Part shown: piece by piece, positions 33,708 to 41,830 of the stretch
Position numbering within the stretch: position 1 is the stretch's first letter
How the letters are laid out: every line of letters begins with the position of its first letter
NCBI GenBank assembly: GCA_963704615.1
Contig: OY969923.1
Location: 2,728,001-2,792,000, forward strand
Direction of reading: 5' to 3'
DNA length: 64,000 bases
DNA from: Bog-756 sp963704615
GTDB lineage: Bacteria; Actinomycetota; Acidimicrobiia; Acidimicrobiales; RAAP-2
Notes under the pieces: model-generated
Database searches by the model: none
What the model was told of the DNA's origin: nothing
Seen by the model: only the letters and a program-made list of their open reading frames with translations
Translations under genes and position numbers: made by a program

Positions 33708-34139
33708 TCAGCTCGGCGCGGCTGTCGAGTCGACCAGGACGAAGAGCAGTTCGGCCTGGCACGCCAACTCCCCGCCCACCGACGCCCGCCCGGTCCCCTT
33801 GCCGGCACGGGCCGACATGTGACCGAGGGTGACCTCGAGATCGAGCCGGTCACCAGGGATGACCTGGCGCCGGAATCGGGCCTTCTCGATCCCTCCGAAC
33901 AGAGGGAGCTTGCCGACGACGTTGGGGTCGGCCAGAACCGCCACTCCCCCCAGCTGGGCCAATGCCTCGACCATCAGCACGCCCGGCAGCGTCGGTCGCC
34001 CGGGGAAGTGTCCGGCGAAGAAATCCTCGTCGCCGGTCAGCTGCCAGGTCCCGGTGGCCGACTGACCAGGTTCGAGGGACACCAGATCAGTGATGAACAG
34101 GAAGGGACGGCGATGGGGCAGGTAATCCTCGGCTCGCAC
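33708..34139 (-). CDS. fabZ: 3-hydroxyacyl-ACP dehydratase FabZ
   Basis: Dehydrates 3-hydroxyacyl-ACP in fatty-acid elongation. LPHRRPFLFITDL and the catalytic His/Glu segment GHFPGRPTLPGVLMVEALAQ are diagnostic of the hot-dog-fold FabZ. The 143-residue length is normal. The GTG start at 34139 lies 8 nt after TATCCT and has no ribosome-binding site. It is probably co-transcribed with xthA. Confidence 0.93.
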   Translation of the reverse strand: MRAEDYLPHRRPFLFITDLVSLEPGQSATGTWQLTGDEDFFAGHFPGRPTLPGVLMVEALAQLGGVAVLADPNVVGKLPLFGGIEKARFRRQVIPGDRLDLEVTLGHMSARAGKGTGRASVGGELACQAELLFVLVDSTAAPS

Positions 34140-34147
34140 GTCCGACG

Positions 34148-34153
34148 AGGATA
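34148..34153 (-). promoter_or_regulatory. -10-like TATCCT upstream of fabZ (leaderless)
   Basis: TATCCT on the minus strand ends 8 nt before the fabZ GTG, at the long end of the spacing seen for this motif in the window. Confidence 0.45.
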
Positions 34154-34238
34154 TCGGGCCGCTGGTCGATGCCCGAATCCTCCTTCCGACAGTTCCATCA
34201 CCGGCTGAGGGCGACCTCGCCCAAGGCTTCGCTCCCGA

Positions 34239-34271
34239 GGGCTACGACCGGGCTACGACCGGGCTACGACC
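34239..34271. repeat. Three perfect 11-bp tandem repeats at the nuclease stop codon
   Basis: GGGCTACGACC occurs three times in direct succession (34239-34249, 34250-34260, 34261-34271). The stop codon of the nuclease gene (34264-34266) lies inside the third copy, so copy-number change would not alter the protein upstream. Confidence 0.95.
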
Positions 34272-35547
34272 TGACGCCTGGCAAGGCCAGCTCGGCCCGC
34301 CGGTGGGCGGCATCCAGCGAAACGAGCACAAAGGGGCGGGTCTCACCTTTGGACAGCACCTGACGGGCCTTGTTGGGAGGAGGGTTGGCCAGACCCCGGA
34401 GGGGCACATGGCAGAGCATGCCGTCGACCAGGACATGGGCCCCGTGCGAGGTATACGAGGTCACCGTCCCCTCGAAGCTGCTGCCCACCGGATGCTCGGC
34501 GACGAAGGTGAGAAACGTCATCGGGTCGTTGAGCGCCTCGGGATCCTTGATTTCCCTCTCCGCCGGCGGGGCCGTGGACGATTTGCTCGCTTTGACCGAC
34601 TTGGTCGATTTGGCCGACTTGGCCGACTTGGCCGACTTGGCCGCCGGCTCGAGGGCTTCGCCAACCTTGGTTGACTTGGTCGCTTTGGCCGACTTGGTTG
34701 ACTTCGTTGATTTGGCCGCTTTGGTTGACTTGGTTGATTTGGCCGACTTGGTTGACTTGGTTGATTTGGCGGCTGCCGGGGTCTCCTTCACCTTGGTCGA
34801 CCTGGTGGTCTTCGCCGCCTTGCCTGTTTTCACCTCTTGAGCGGCCTTGGCGGTCGCTGCCTTGGCAATGCCGGTGGTGGCCTTGGCCACCTTCGAAGCC
34901 TTGGTGGCTTTGGTGGCCTTGCCCGACTTCGCGGCCTTGTCTGATGGGGTGGCCTTGGCGGCTTTGGTCGCCTTGGCTCCCTTGCCCGCCTTGGCCGACG
35001 CGGTGGTCGTTCGACTGTCGGAGTTCTCCGCCAGTTCCTCCCGACCTTCCCCGTTGGCCTTGGTCGCCCGTTTCGATCGACCGGTCACCGATCGGCTCAT
35101 CGCCCCGCGGACTGGTGTGCGGGGAGTGAAGATCCATCCGACACCCGGCACCGGCTTGCCCCCGATCAACCGTCCCGGCTCGAAGAGCCACGGCCTTTCG
35201 GCGTGGAACTCCTGAAACGAGTCGTTGGACAGCACCAGGGCACCCGATTTCTCGGCGATGCGCAGGATGAACCCGTCCCCTCGTCCCACCGCTCCCGCCG
35301 GCGGGGTGACCATTTCGCCATGCTCGATCGCCTGTTCGAAGGCGGTCACTTCCGAGGGATCGATCCTGTGGCCGAAGGAGGCATCCACCACCACTGTCAC
35401 GTCGGAGGAGGTGAAGCCCCGGTACTCCTCGAGAAAGGCACGGATGGCCTCATCGAGCTGAGACAGGCTGGGCACGCTACGGCCCTCAGTGGCGATGTTG
35501 GAACCGTCGACGACGATGCGTCGGCGGTCAGCGGGTACAGACTCCAT
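34264..35547 (-). CDS. PIN/NYN-type nuclease with Lys/Ala-rich linker and S1 RNA-binding domain
   Basis: Three-part protein. Residues about 1-130 resemble the Zc3h12a/NYN branch of PIN-like nucleases: acidic residues in IVVDGSNIA, VTVVVDASF, VGRGDGFIL and VLSNDSFQ fit a metal-binding tetrad. Residues about 160-330 are a low-complexity Lys/Ala/Ser/Thr region with AKSTKSTK-type repeats, like a histone-H1 tail. The last 75 residues look like an S1 fold (GSSFEGTVTSYTSHGAHVLV). Role in RNA decay or RNA/DNA binding is inferred. ATG 35547 is the likely start; 35589 is an alternative. Confidence 0.78.
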   Translation of the reverse strand: MESVPADRRRIVVDGSNIATEGRSVPSLSQLDEAIRAFLEEYRGFTSSDVTVVVDASFGHRIDPSEVTAFEQAIEHGEMVTPPAGAVGRGDGFILRIAEKSGALVLSNDSFQEFHAERPWLFEPGRLIGGKPVPGVGWIFTPRTPVRGAMSRSVTGRSKRATKANGEGREELAENSDSRTTTASAKAGKGAKATKAAKATPSDKAAKSGKATKATKASKVAKATTGIAKAATAKAAQEVKTGKAAKTTRSTKVKETPAAAKSTKSTKSAKSTKSTKAAKSTKSTKSAKATKSTKVGEALEPAAKSAKSAKSAKSTKSVKASKSSTAPPAEREIKDPEALNDPMTFLTFVAEHPVGSSFEGTVTSYTSHGAHVLVDGMLCHVPLRGLANPPPNKARQVLSKGETRPFVLVSLDAAHRRAELALPGVRS

Positions 35548-35656
35548 ATTGACCCCAGTCAACCATCTGACCAGGTCGTCTCCGACCATGCCCAGGCGTG
35601 GCCTGGCTGTTCGGCCCCGAAATCGAGCCCGATATCGGCCGGCGACCCCAGATCCG

Positions 35657-35662
35657 TAGGAT
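35657..35662 (+). promoter_or_regulatory. -10-like TAGGAT upstream of M20 peptidase (leaderless)
   Basis: TAGGAT ends 7 nt before GTG 35670 and overlaps the ATG at 35661. It therefore favours GTG 35670 as the true start. Confidence 0.5.
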
Positions 35663-35669
35663 GACCCAG

Positions 35670-37016
35670 GTGGCCTCCGACACCAGCCTCACCGATGAGG
35701 CCACCGACCTCCTCCAACACCTCATCCGCAACGGGTGTGTCAACGACGGCTCCGTGAGCTCGGGGCAGGAGCATCGCAACGCCGACCTGCTCGAGGGCTA
35801 TCTCGAGGGGTCCGGCGTGGACATGGAGACGTTCGAGCCCGAACCGGGCCGGACCTCGTTGGTGGCGAAGATCCAGGGCTATGACTCGGCGGCACCGTCC
35901 CTCACCCTGCTGGGCCACACCGACGTGGTTCCGGCTAACGCTGACGATTGGCGTCACGATCCGTTCGGCGGCGAGCTCATCGAAGGTGTGGTGTGGGGTC
36001 GGGGCGCCATCGACATGCTCAACCTGACCGCCACCATGGCCACCGGGTTCCGCCACCTGGCCGCCAGCGGCTTCCGGCCCGCCGGGAACCTCACCTACAT
36101 TGCCGTCGCCGACGAGGAGGCGCTCGGCACCCACGGCGCCAGGTGGCTGTGCCAGCACGCGGCTGCCGAGGTCGATGCCGACTACGTGATCACCGAATCG
36201 GGCGGATTCCCCATGAATGGCGCCGACGGCACCACCCGCCTGCCGGTGATCGTGGGTGAGAAGGGCGTCTACTGGTGCATCCTCACCGTCAGGGGCACCC
36301 CCGGTCACGGGAGCCAGCCACTACGCACCGACAACGCGCTGGTCAAAGCGGCTGAGGTCGTTCGGCGTATCGACGAATTCCGGCCCCAAGCGCAACTCCA
36401 CGAGGCATGGGTGCGATTCGTCGAAGAGATCGGGTTCCGCCCCGAGATGGCCGATCCCCTTCTCGATCCCGATCGGATCGACGCCTTCTGCGAGGAGCTC
36501 CCCCAGGTGGGGTTGGCCCGACAGGCCCACGCCTGCACCCACACCACGCTGGCCCCGACCGTCATGCGCGCCGGTAACAAGATCAACATGATCCCCGATC
36601 GGGTCGAGCTCGAGATCGACATCCGCACGCTCCCGGGCTGGGACAGCTTGGACGTCCGCGCCATGCTGGCCGACGTCATCGGAGACCTCGCTGACGACGT
36701 GGACATCGCTTTCGCCTCGGAAGAGCCGGCGTCCACGTCGCCCATGGACACCCCGTTGTGGGACGCGCTGCAGCGAGTCAGCCGCCTCTTTTATCCGGGG
36801 GCACGCACCGTCCCCTTCATCACCGTGGGCGCCACCGATGCCCGCTACCACCGTGCGTTGGGCAGTGTGGCCTACGGGTTCGGCCTCCACAGCCAGGCCA
36901 TCGGCTTCGAGGAGTACGGGGCCATGTTCCACGGCATCGATGAGCGGGTCGACGTCGAGTCCCTTCGTCTGTCGACCGAGATGTGGATCGCCCTGGCCCA
37001 CGACTTCCTGGTCTGA
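35670..37016 (+). CDS. M20-family metallopeptidase/deacylase
   Basis: Zinc amidohydrolase of the ArgE/DapE/CPG2 group. Metal-binding residues lie in LTLLGHTDVVPAN (His, Asp), VWGRGAIDMLN (Asp), VAVADEEALGTHG (Glu pair), VITESGGF and GLHSQAIGFEEYG (His). The dimerisation domain insert is present. At 448 aa it is like the actinobacterial M20 peptidases of unassigned substrate. GTG 35670 is chosen because a TAGGAT hexamer ends 7 nt before it; ATG 35661 would add MTQ. Confidence 0.9.
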   Translation: MASDTSLTDEATDLLQHLIRNGCVNDGSVSSGQEHRNADLLEGYLEGSGVDMETFEPEPGRTSLVAKIQGYDSAAPSLTLLGHTDVVPANADDWRHDPFGGELIEGVVWGRGAIDMLNLTATMATGFRHLAASGFRPAGNLTYIAVADEEALGTHGARWLCQHAAAEVDADYVITESGGFPMNGADGTTRLPVIVGEKGVYWCILTVRGTPGHGSQPLRTDNALVKAAEVVRRIDEFRPQAQLHEAWVRFVEEIGFRPEMADPLLDPDRIDAFCEELPQVGLARQAHACTHTTLAPTVMRAGNKINMIPDRVELEIDIRTLPGWDSLDVRAMLADVIGDLADDVDIAFASEEPASTSPMDTPLWDALQRVSRLFYPGARTVPFITVGATDARYHRALGSVAYGFGLHSQAIGFEEYGAMFHGIDERVDVESLRLSTEMWIALAHDFLV

Positions 37017-37087
37017 CGCTCCTCGTCCGGGTCGAACGCTCCACGACTTTGACCCCCAGCAGCAGAGATTCGCCTCCCCCCGGTCGG

Positions 37088-40000
37088 TCAGCCGATGGCT
37101 CGGGCCAACAGGTCGTCCTGCTCCAGGCGATGCAGCGCGATGCTGCCCGTGGCCGGGCTGGCCGACTCGGCCCTGCTCACGTGGCGCAGGGTACGGCTGT
37201 CACGGAGGAGTCGGTGGAGCCGGCCGTGCACGAAGTTCCACGCCCCCATGTTCTCGGGTTCCTCCTGCAGCCAGACCACCTCGCGGGCGTTGGGATAACG
37301 GTCGAGGATGGCCCCGATGGCGGATTCGGGCCAGGGATAGAGCTGCTCGACGCGCACAACCGCCACGCTCTTGGCCGCCTCGCCCATCTCGTCCCGTCGG
37401 GCCAACGCGTCATAGGCCACCTTGCCCGTGCACAGCACCAGTCGGGTCACCAGGTCCGAGTTGAATTCCTCGGTACCGGCCGCCGGGTCATCGAGGACCT
37501 CGGCGAACGAGCCAGAGGTGAACGCGGCGATGGGCGAGCGTGCTTCCCGTGACCGGAGGAGTGACTTGGGGGTGAAGACCACCAGAGGTCTCCGTCTCGG
37601 GCTCATGACCTGGGACCGGAGCAGATGGAAGTACTGCGCCGGTGTGGTCGGATCGGTGATGCGCATGTTGCCCCGTGCCGACAGGGTCAAGAACCTCTCG
37701 ATCCGGGCCGAGGAGTGCTCGGGGCCCTGGCCCTCGTAGCCGTGGGGCAAGAGGAGAACCAGTCCGGACCTCTGGGCCCACTTGTCCTCCGCGGCCACCA
37801 AAAAGTTGTCGACGATGATCTCGGCCCCGTTCCAGAAGTCCCCGAATTGGGCTTCCCAGGCCACCAGGTCGTCGATGGCCTCCACTGAGTAGCCGTATTC
37901 GAAGCCGACACAGGCGTACTCGGACAGAAGCGAGTCGCAGATGGTGAACCGGCCGCCCTTCAGGGTGGACAGGGGCACGTACTCCAGGCCGGTGACGTTG
38001 TCCACCAACACGGCGTGACGCTGGGAGAAGGTCCCGCGGCGGGTGTCCTGACCGGTCAGCCGGACGTTGGTCCCTTGCAACAGCAGGGATCCAATGGCCA
38101 GCGCTTCGCCGAGGGCCCAATCGACCTCGCCGTCGGCGAACATCTTGTCCCGTTGCTCGAACTGGCGAGCGAGCTTGGGATGGATCACGAATCCGTCGGG
38201 GACCGACCGGACGACCTCGGCCACCCGGGTGAGCACCGATGAGTCGACCCCGGTCATCACCGCCGGGGTGGTCAGCTCGGCGACGAGGTAGTCGCTCATC
38301 ACCGGTGTGCTGTGCCCGGCCGACTCGGCCTCGGCCCGGGTCTCGTCGAGGGCGGCCTGCAGCCGGGCCGAGAAGCTGTCGAGGGCCTTCTCCGCCTCCT
38401 CCAGTGAGATGTCCCCCCGGCGCACCAGTGACTCGGTGTAGAGCTTGCGCACCGACCGCTTTGCTTCGATGAGGGCGTACATCAGCGGCTGGGTGTAGCT
38501 CGGATCATCACCCTCGTTGTGTCCGTGGCGCCGGTAGCAGACCATGTCGATGACCACGTCCTTGTGAAAGGCCTGGCGGAAGCCGAAGGCCAGCCGAGCG
38601 GCCCGGACACAGGCCTCGGGGTCGTCCCCGTTCACATGGAAGATCGGAGCCTGGACCATTTTGGCCACGTCGGTCGGGTACACCGACGTGCGGGCGGCCT
38701 CGGGCGCAGTGGTGAAGCCCAGCTGGTTGTTGATCACGATGTGTACGGTGCCGCCTGTCCTGTAGCCGGCCAGACCGGACAGGTTGAGGGTCTCGGCCAC
38801 CACACCTTGGCCGGCGAAAGCGGCATCACCGTGGAGCAAGACGGACAGCACCGGAAACGGATCGCCGGCGCCGTCCTCGAGCTCAGGCCCGGTCCCCCGT
38901 TCACCGCCCAGGGCATCCTGCTTGGCTCTGGCCATGCCCACCACCACCGGGTCGACCGCTTCGAGGTGGGAGGGGTTGGAGGCCATGGTGATGGGGATCG
39001 AGCCCCCGTTGCGGGCTCGATAGGTCCCCACAGCACCCTTGTGGTACTTCACGTCACCGGAACCCTGGACCGACTCGGGGTCGAGGTTGCCCTCGAACTC
39101 CTCGAAGATCTCGCCGTAGGACTTGCCCACGATGTTGGCCAGGACATTGAGGCGCCCGCGGTGGGCCATACCCATCACCGCCTCGTGCAGGTTCTCGTGC
39201 ACCGCCTCGTCGAGGATGGTGTCGAGCAGGACGATGGCCGACTCGGCGCCCTCCAGCCCGAAGCGCTTCTGGCCCACGTAGCGGGAATGGAGGAACCGCT
39301 CGAAGACCTCGGCCGCGTTGAGCATGTCGAGAATGTGGCGCTGCTCGTCGGGTGGGAGCGCGGTGGACACCCCTTCGACGTGCTGTTGGATCCAGGCCTT
39401 CTGCTCCGGATCCTGGATGTGCATGTACTCCACGCCCAGCGTTCGGCAGTAGGCGTCGCGAAGGGTGTGCAGGATCTCGTCCAGTGTGGCCGTGTCCTTT
39501 CCGGCCAGGCCGTCGGCCACGAAGTGGCGGGGCAGGTCCCAGATGGTCAAGCCGTAGTGCAGCGGGTCCAGCTCAGGATGGAGCTCGGGAGGTTCGGCAT
39601 CCAGGGGATCCAGGTGGGCGATGAGATGGCCGCGCACCCGGTACATGTTGATCAGCGTCTGCACGTGCACCTGCTTGATCAGGCGCTGGTGGGCGGCGCC
39701 TTGATCGTCGGACGCGTTGACGTCGCTCTCCCACCGCACCGGCTCGTAGGGGATGTCGAGTGACGCGAACACCTCGCGGTAGAAATCGTGCTTGCCCATC
39801 AGACACTCGGACACGTAGCCCAGGAACAGCCCGGATTCCGCCCCCTGGATGATCCGATGGTCGTAGGTGGAGGTGAGGGTCACCGTCTTCCCGACACCGA
39901 GGTCAGCGAGGGTGCTCGGGTCGGCCGCCTCAAAGCCGGGGGGGACTCCCAATGCTCCGACCCCGACGATGAGCCCTTGTCCGGCCAGCAGGCGGGGCAC

Positions 40001-40942
40001 CGACTGGACTGTTCCCAGAGTGCCGGGGTTGGTCAGCGTCACGGTGGTGCCGGCGAAGTCCTCGGGCCCGATCTTGTTCATGCTGATCTTCCGCACCAGC
40101 TCCTCGTAGACGGCGACGAATCCACGAAAGTCCAAGGTGTCGGCGTCGGTGATGCACGGCACCAAGAGCGTGCGGCTGCCGTCACCCTTCTCGACGTCGA
40201 CCGCCAAGCCCAGACCGACGTGGCGGTGCCGGATCACACCGGGGGTTCCCTTGCCATCGGCATCGGGCACGAACGAGGCATTCATGGCCGGCACGGCGAC
40301 GAGGCCCTTGACCACCGCGTACCCGATCAGATGGGTGAAGCTGACCTTGCCACCGGTGGTCCGGAACAGCTGATTGTTGATGATGGTCCGATTGACCTCG
40401 AGGAGCTTGGCCGGCACCGCCCGCACGCTGGTGGCGGTGGGAACGCTGAGCGATGCTTCCATGTTGGCCACGATGCGGGCGGCCGCACCTCGCAAGGGAG
40501 TGGGCCGGTCGGGGGGATCGGGCGCCGGTGAGGCGAGCCCGTCGGCGCTCGGGGCGGGAGCCGCCTCGGGGGCACCGGTGGGAGCCCCGGCCGTCGCATC
40601 GGCCGTCTCCCGTCGACCCGCGGGGGCCGGGGCCGGGCGAGTGCCGGGTGCCGGGCTCACGGGCGCCGCCAGCCTCGACGCCGTCGACCCCGGGGGGCGC
40701 ACGCCGGTGGGCACCGAGGCCGGTGCCGCGGGCCGGTAGTCGGCGAAGAACTCCCGCCACGACTCGGACACCGAGGTCGGATCGGCCAGATACCGGTCGT
40801 ACATGTCCTCGACCAGCCACGCGTTCGGTCCGAACGCTCCGGCGCCGGCGGTCGTACCCGCGCTGGTTGCGGGAGTGGGATCTTGACCGACGACCGTCCC
40901 CGTTGCCTCCCGCGAATCTCCTTGGCCGGTGTCGTCCATCAC
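37088..40942 (-). CDS. kgd: Multifunctional 2-oxoglutarate decarboxylase/dehydrogenase (Kgd/OdhA)
   Basis: TCA-cycle enzyme in which an E2-like acyltransferase domain is fused to a thiamine-diphosphate E1 domain, an arrangement known from actinobacteria. The N-terminal NAWLVEDMYDRYLADP helix is followed by a Pro/Ala linker, the acyltransferase domain ending STYDHRIIQGAESGLF, then E1 with GMAHRGRLNVLANI, the ThDP motif HGDAAFAGQGVVAETL and NNQLGFTT, and the C-terminal LLPHGYEGQGPEHSSAR. No lipoyl domain is present. The 1284-aa length is normal. GTG 40942 lies 6 nt after TAGGCT; ATG 40939 is the next codon. Confidence 0.96.
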   Translation of the reverse strand: MMDDTGQGDSREATGTVVGQDPTPATSAGTTAGAGAFGPNAWLVEDMYDRYLADPTSVSESWREFFADYRPAAPASVPTGVRPPGSTASRLAAPVSPAPGTRPAPAPAGRRETADATAGAPTGAPEAAPAPSADGLASPAPDPPDRPTPLRGAAARIVANMEASLSVPTATSVRAVPAKLLEVNRTIINNQLFRTTGGKVSFTHLIGYAVVKGLVAVPAMNASFVPDADGKGTPGVIRHRHVGLGLAVDVEKGDGSRTLLVPCITDADTLDFRGFVAVYEELVRKISMNKIGPEDFAGTTVTLTNPGTLGTVQSVPRLLAGQGLIVGVGALGVPPGFEAADPSTLADLGVGKTVTLTSTYDHRIIQGAESGLFLGYVSECLMGKHDFYREVFASLDIPYEPVRWESDVNASDDQGAAHQRLIKQVHVQTLINMYRVRGHLIAHLDPLDAEPPELHPELDPLHYGLTIWDLPRHFVADGLAGKDTATLDEILHTLRDAYCRTLGVEYMHIQDPEQKAWIQQHVEGVSTALPPDEQRHILDMLNAAEVFERFLHSRYVGQKRFGLEGAESAIVLLDTILDEAVHENLHEAVMGMAHRGRLNVLANIVGKSYGEIFEEFEGNLDPESVQGSGDVKYHKGAVGTYRARNGGSIPITMASNPSHLEAVDPVVVGMARAKQDALGGERGTGPELEDGAGDPFPVLSVLLHGDAAFAGQGVVAETLNLSGLAGYRTGGTVHIVINNQLGFTTAPEAARTSVYPTDVAKMVQAPIFHVNGDDPEACVRAARLAFGFRQAFHKDVVIDMVCYRRHGHNEGDDPSYTQPLMYALIEAKRSVRKLYTESLVRRGDISLEEAEKALDSFSARLQAALDETRAEAESAGHSTPVMSDYLVAELTTPAVMTGVDSSVLTRVAEVVRSVPDGFVIHPKLARQFEQRDKMFADGEVDWALGEALAIGSLLLQGTNVRLTGQDTRRGTFSQRHAVLVDNVTGLEYVPLSTLKGGRFTICDSLLSEYACVGFEYGYSVEAIDDLVAWEAQFGDFWNGAEIIVDNFLVAAEDKWAQRSGLVLLLPHGYEGQGPEHSSARIERFLTLSARGNMRITDPTTPAQYFHLLRSQVMSPRRRPLVVFTPKSLLRSREARSPIAAFTSGSFAEVLDDPAAGTEEFNSDLVTRLVLCTGKVAYDALARRDEMGEAAKSVAVVRVEQLYPWPESAIGAILDRYPNAREVVWLQEEPENMGAWNFVHGRLHRLLRDSRTLRHVSRAESASPATGSIALHRLEQDDLLARAIG

Positions 40943-40948
40943 CCGTCG

Positions 40949-40954
40949 AGCCTA
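40949..40954 (-). promoter_or_regulatory. -10-like TAGGCT upstream of kgd (leaderless)
   Basis: TAGGCT on the minus strand ends 6 nt before the GTG at 40942, matching the leaderless pattern. Confidence 0.55.
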
Positions 40955-41005
40955 CCGGCCCGCCTCGGCGAGTAGCGCCGAGGATCGCTCATCGCGTCGG
41001 TGCGT

Positions 41006-41011
41006 TAGCGT
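41006..41011 (+). promoter_or_regulatory. -10-like TAGCGT upstream of queC leader ORF (leaderless)
   Basis: TAGCGT ends 7 nt before ATG 41019, the start of a 48-codon ORF that ends 2 nt before queC. If transcription starts at that ATG, ribosomes would meet the short ORF first. Confidence 0.5.
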
Positions 41012-41018
41012 CCTCGAC

Positions 41019-41165
41019 ATGGCCGGATGGCAGACCAGGGTGACGTGCATCTTCACTGGGGGGCAGGTGCGGCGACAGCAGCGGTCACTCCGACCGGCTG
41101 GCGTCACCGGGTGGGAGCCGCTCGGCTTCGACCGGTTGCCCGCGACAGCCGGAGACGGCAACTGA
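41019..41165 (+). CDS. Small leader ORF ahead of queC
   Basis: A 48-codon frame beginning ATG 7 nt after a TAGCGT hexamer and stopping 2 nt before the queC GTG. About 80 percent of its third codon positions are G or C, close to real genes here and higher than the frame in which queC's upstream extension would run. The peptide (MAGWQTRVTCIFTGG, then Arg/Gln-rich) matches nothing I recognise. It may be a coupling leader peptide, or simply a 5' untranslated region with a chance frame. Confidence 0.45.
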   Translation: MAGWQTRVTCIFTGGQVRRQQRSLRPAGVTGWEPLGFDRLPATAGDGN

Positions 41166-41167
41166 AC

Positions 41168-41830
41168 GTGGCCGGGCACCTGGTCATCCTGTCCGGCGGT
41201 CTCGACTCGACGGTGTGCATGGCCCTGGCCGACCGAGAGTCCGCCTCGCCACCCCTGGCCCTCACCTTCGACTACGGCCAAAGGCACCGCACCGAGGTGG
41301 ATCACGCCGCCGGGGTCGCCGGCTTCTACCACTCGGAGAATCTGGTGGTCCACCTCGACACCACTGCGTGGGGAGGATCGGCACTGACCGACTCGAGCCT
41401 CGAGATCCCGGTCGATGGGGAGGGCGAGGCCATCCCCATCACCTATGTGCCCGCCCGCAACAGCATCTTTCTGGCGGTGGCCCTCGGCGTGGCCGAAGCG
41501 CGCCAGCTCGACGCGGTGTGGATCGGGGTCAACGCCATCGACTACTCCGGCTACCCGGATTGCCGCCCCGAGTTCATCGAGGCCTTCCGGGCGGTGGCGG
41601 CCACCGGTCAGAAGCGGGGCGTGGAGGGCAACCCGATCGCCATCCGGACCCCGCTCATCGATGCCACCAAGGCGGAGATCGTGGCCATGGGACAGGAACT
41701 GGACGCACCCTTGCACCTCACCTGGTCGTGCTACCAGGGTGGTGACACCCCCTGTGGCGTCTGTGACGCATGCGTCATCCGGGCCCGGGGTTTCGCCGAG
41801 GCGGCCACCCCGGACCCCGCTCACCCATGA
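41168..41830 (+). CDS. queC: 7-cyano-7-deazaguanine (preQ0) synthase
   Basis: ATP-dependent conversion of 7-carboxy-7-deazaguanine to preQ0, the precursor of queuosine and other 7-deazapurines. The PP-loop SGGLDSTVCMAL is near the N-terminus, and the zinc site appears as SCYQGGDTPCGVCDAC near the C-terminus. VPARNSIFL and the GVNAIDYSGYPDCRPEF block are QueC-specific. GTG 41168 gives 220 aa, the usual length; an open frame further upstream has poor codon bias. It overlaps queE by 4 nt. Confidence 0.95.
   Translation: MAGHLVILSGGLDSTVCMALADRESASPPLALTFDYGQRHRTEVDHAAGVAGFYHSENLVVHLDTTAWGGSALTDSSLEIPVDGEGEAIPITYVPARNSIFLAVALGVAEARQLDAVWIGVNAIDYSGYPDCRPEFIEAFRAVAATGQKRGVEGNPIAIRTPLIDATKAEIVAMGQELDAPLHLTWSCYQGGDTPCGVCDACVIRARGFAEAATPDPAHP

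Noticed and set aside
31914..34208. A 764-codon plus-strand open frame
   Set aside because: It overlaps the UvrD-like helicase in another frame and runs antisense to xthA and fabZ; composition is Arg/Gly-rich and no domain is visible.
34560..35010. Intergenic satellite or CRISPR-like repeat
   Set aside because: The repeats are the Lys/Ala/Ser/Thr linker of the nuclease, continuous with conserved domains on both sides.
40970..41167. preQ1 or cobalamin riboswitch upstream of queC
   Set aside because: No aptamer core motif was found; the strand has a leaderless start geometry and high third-position GC instead.
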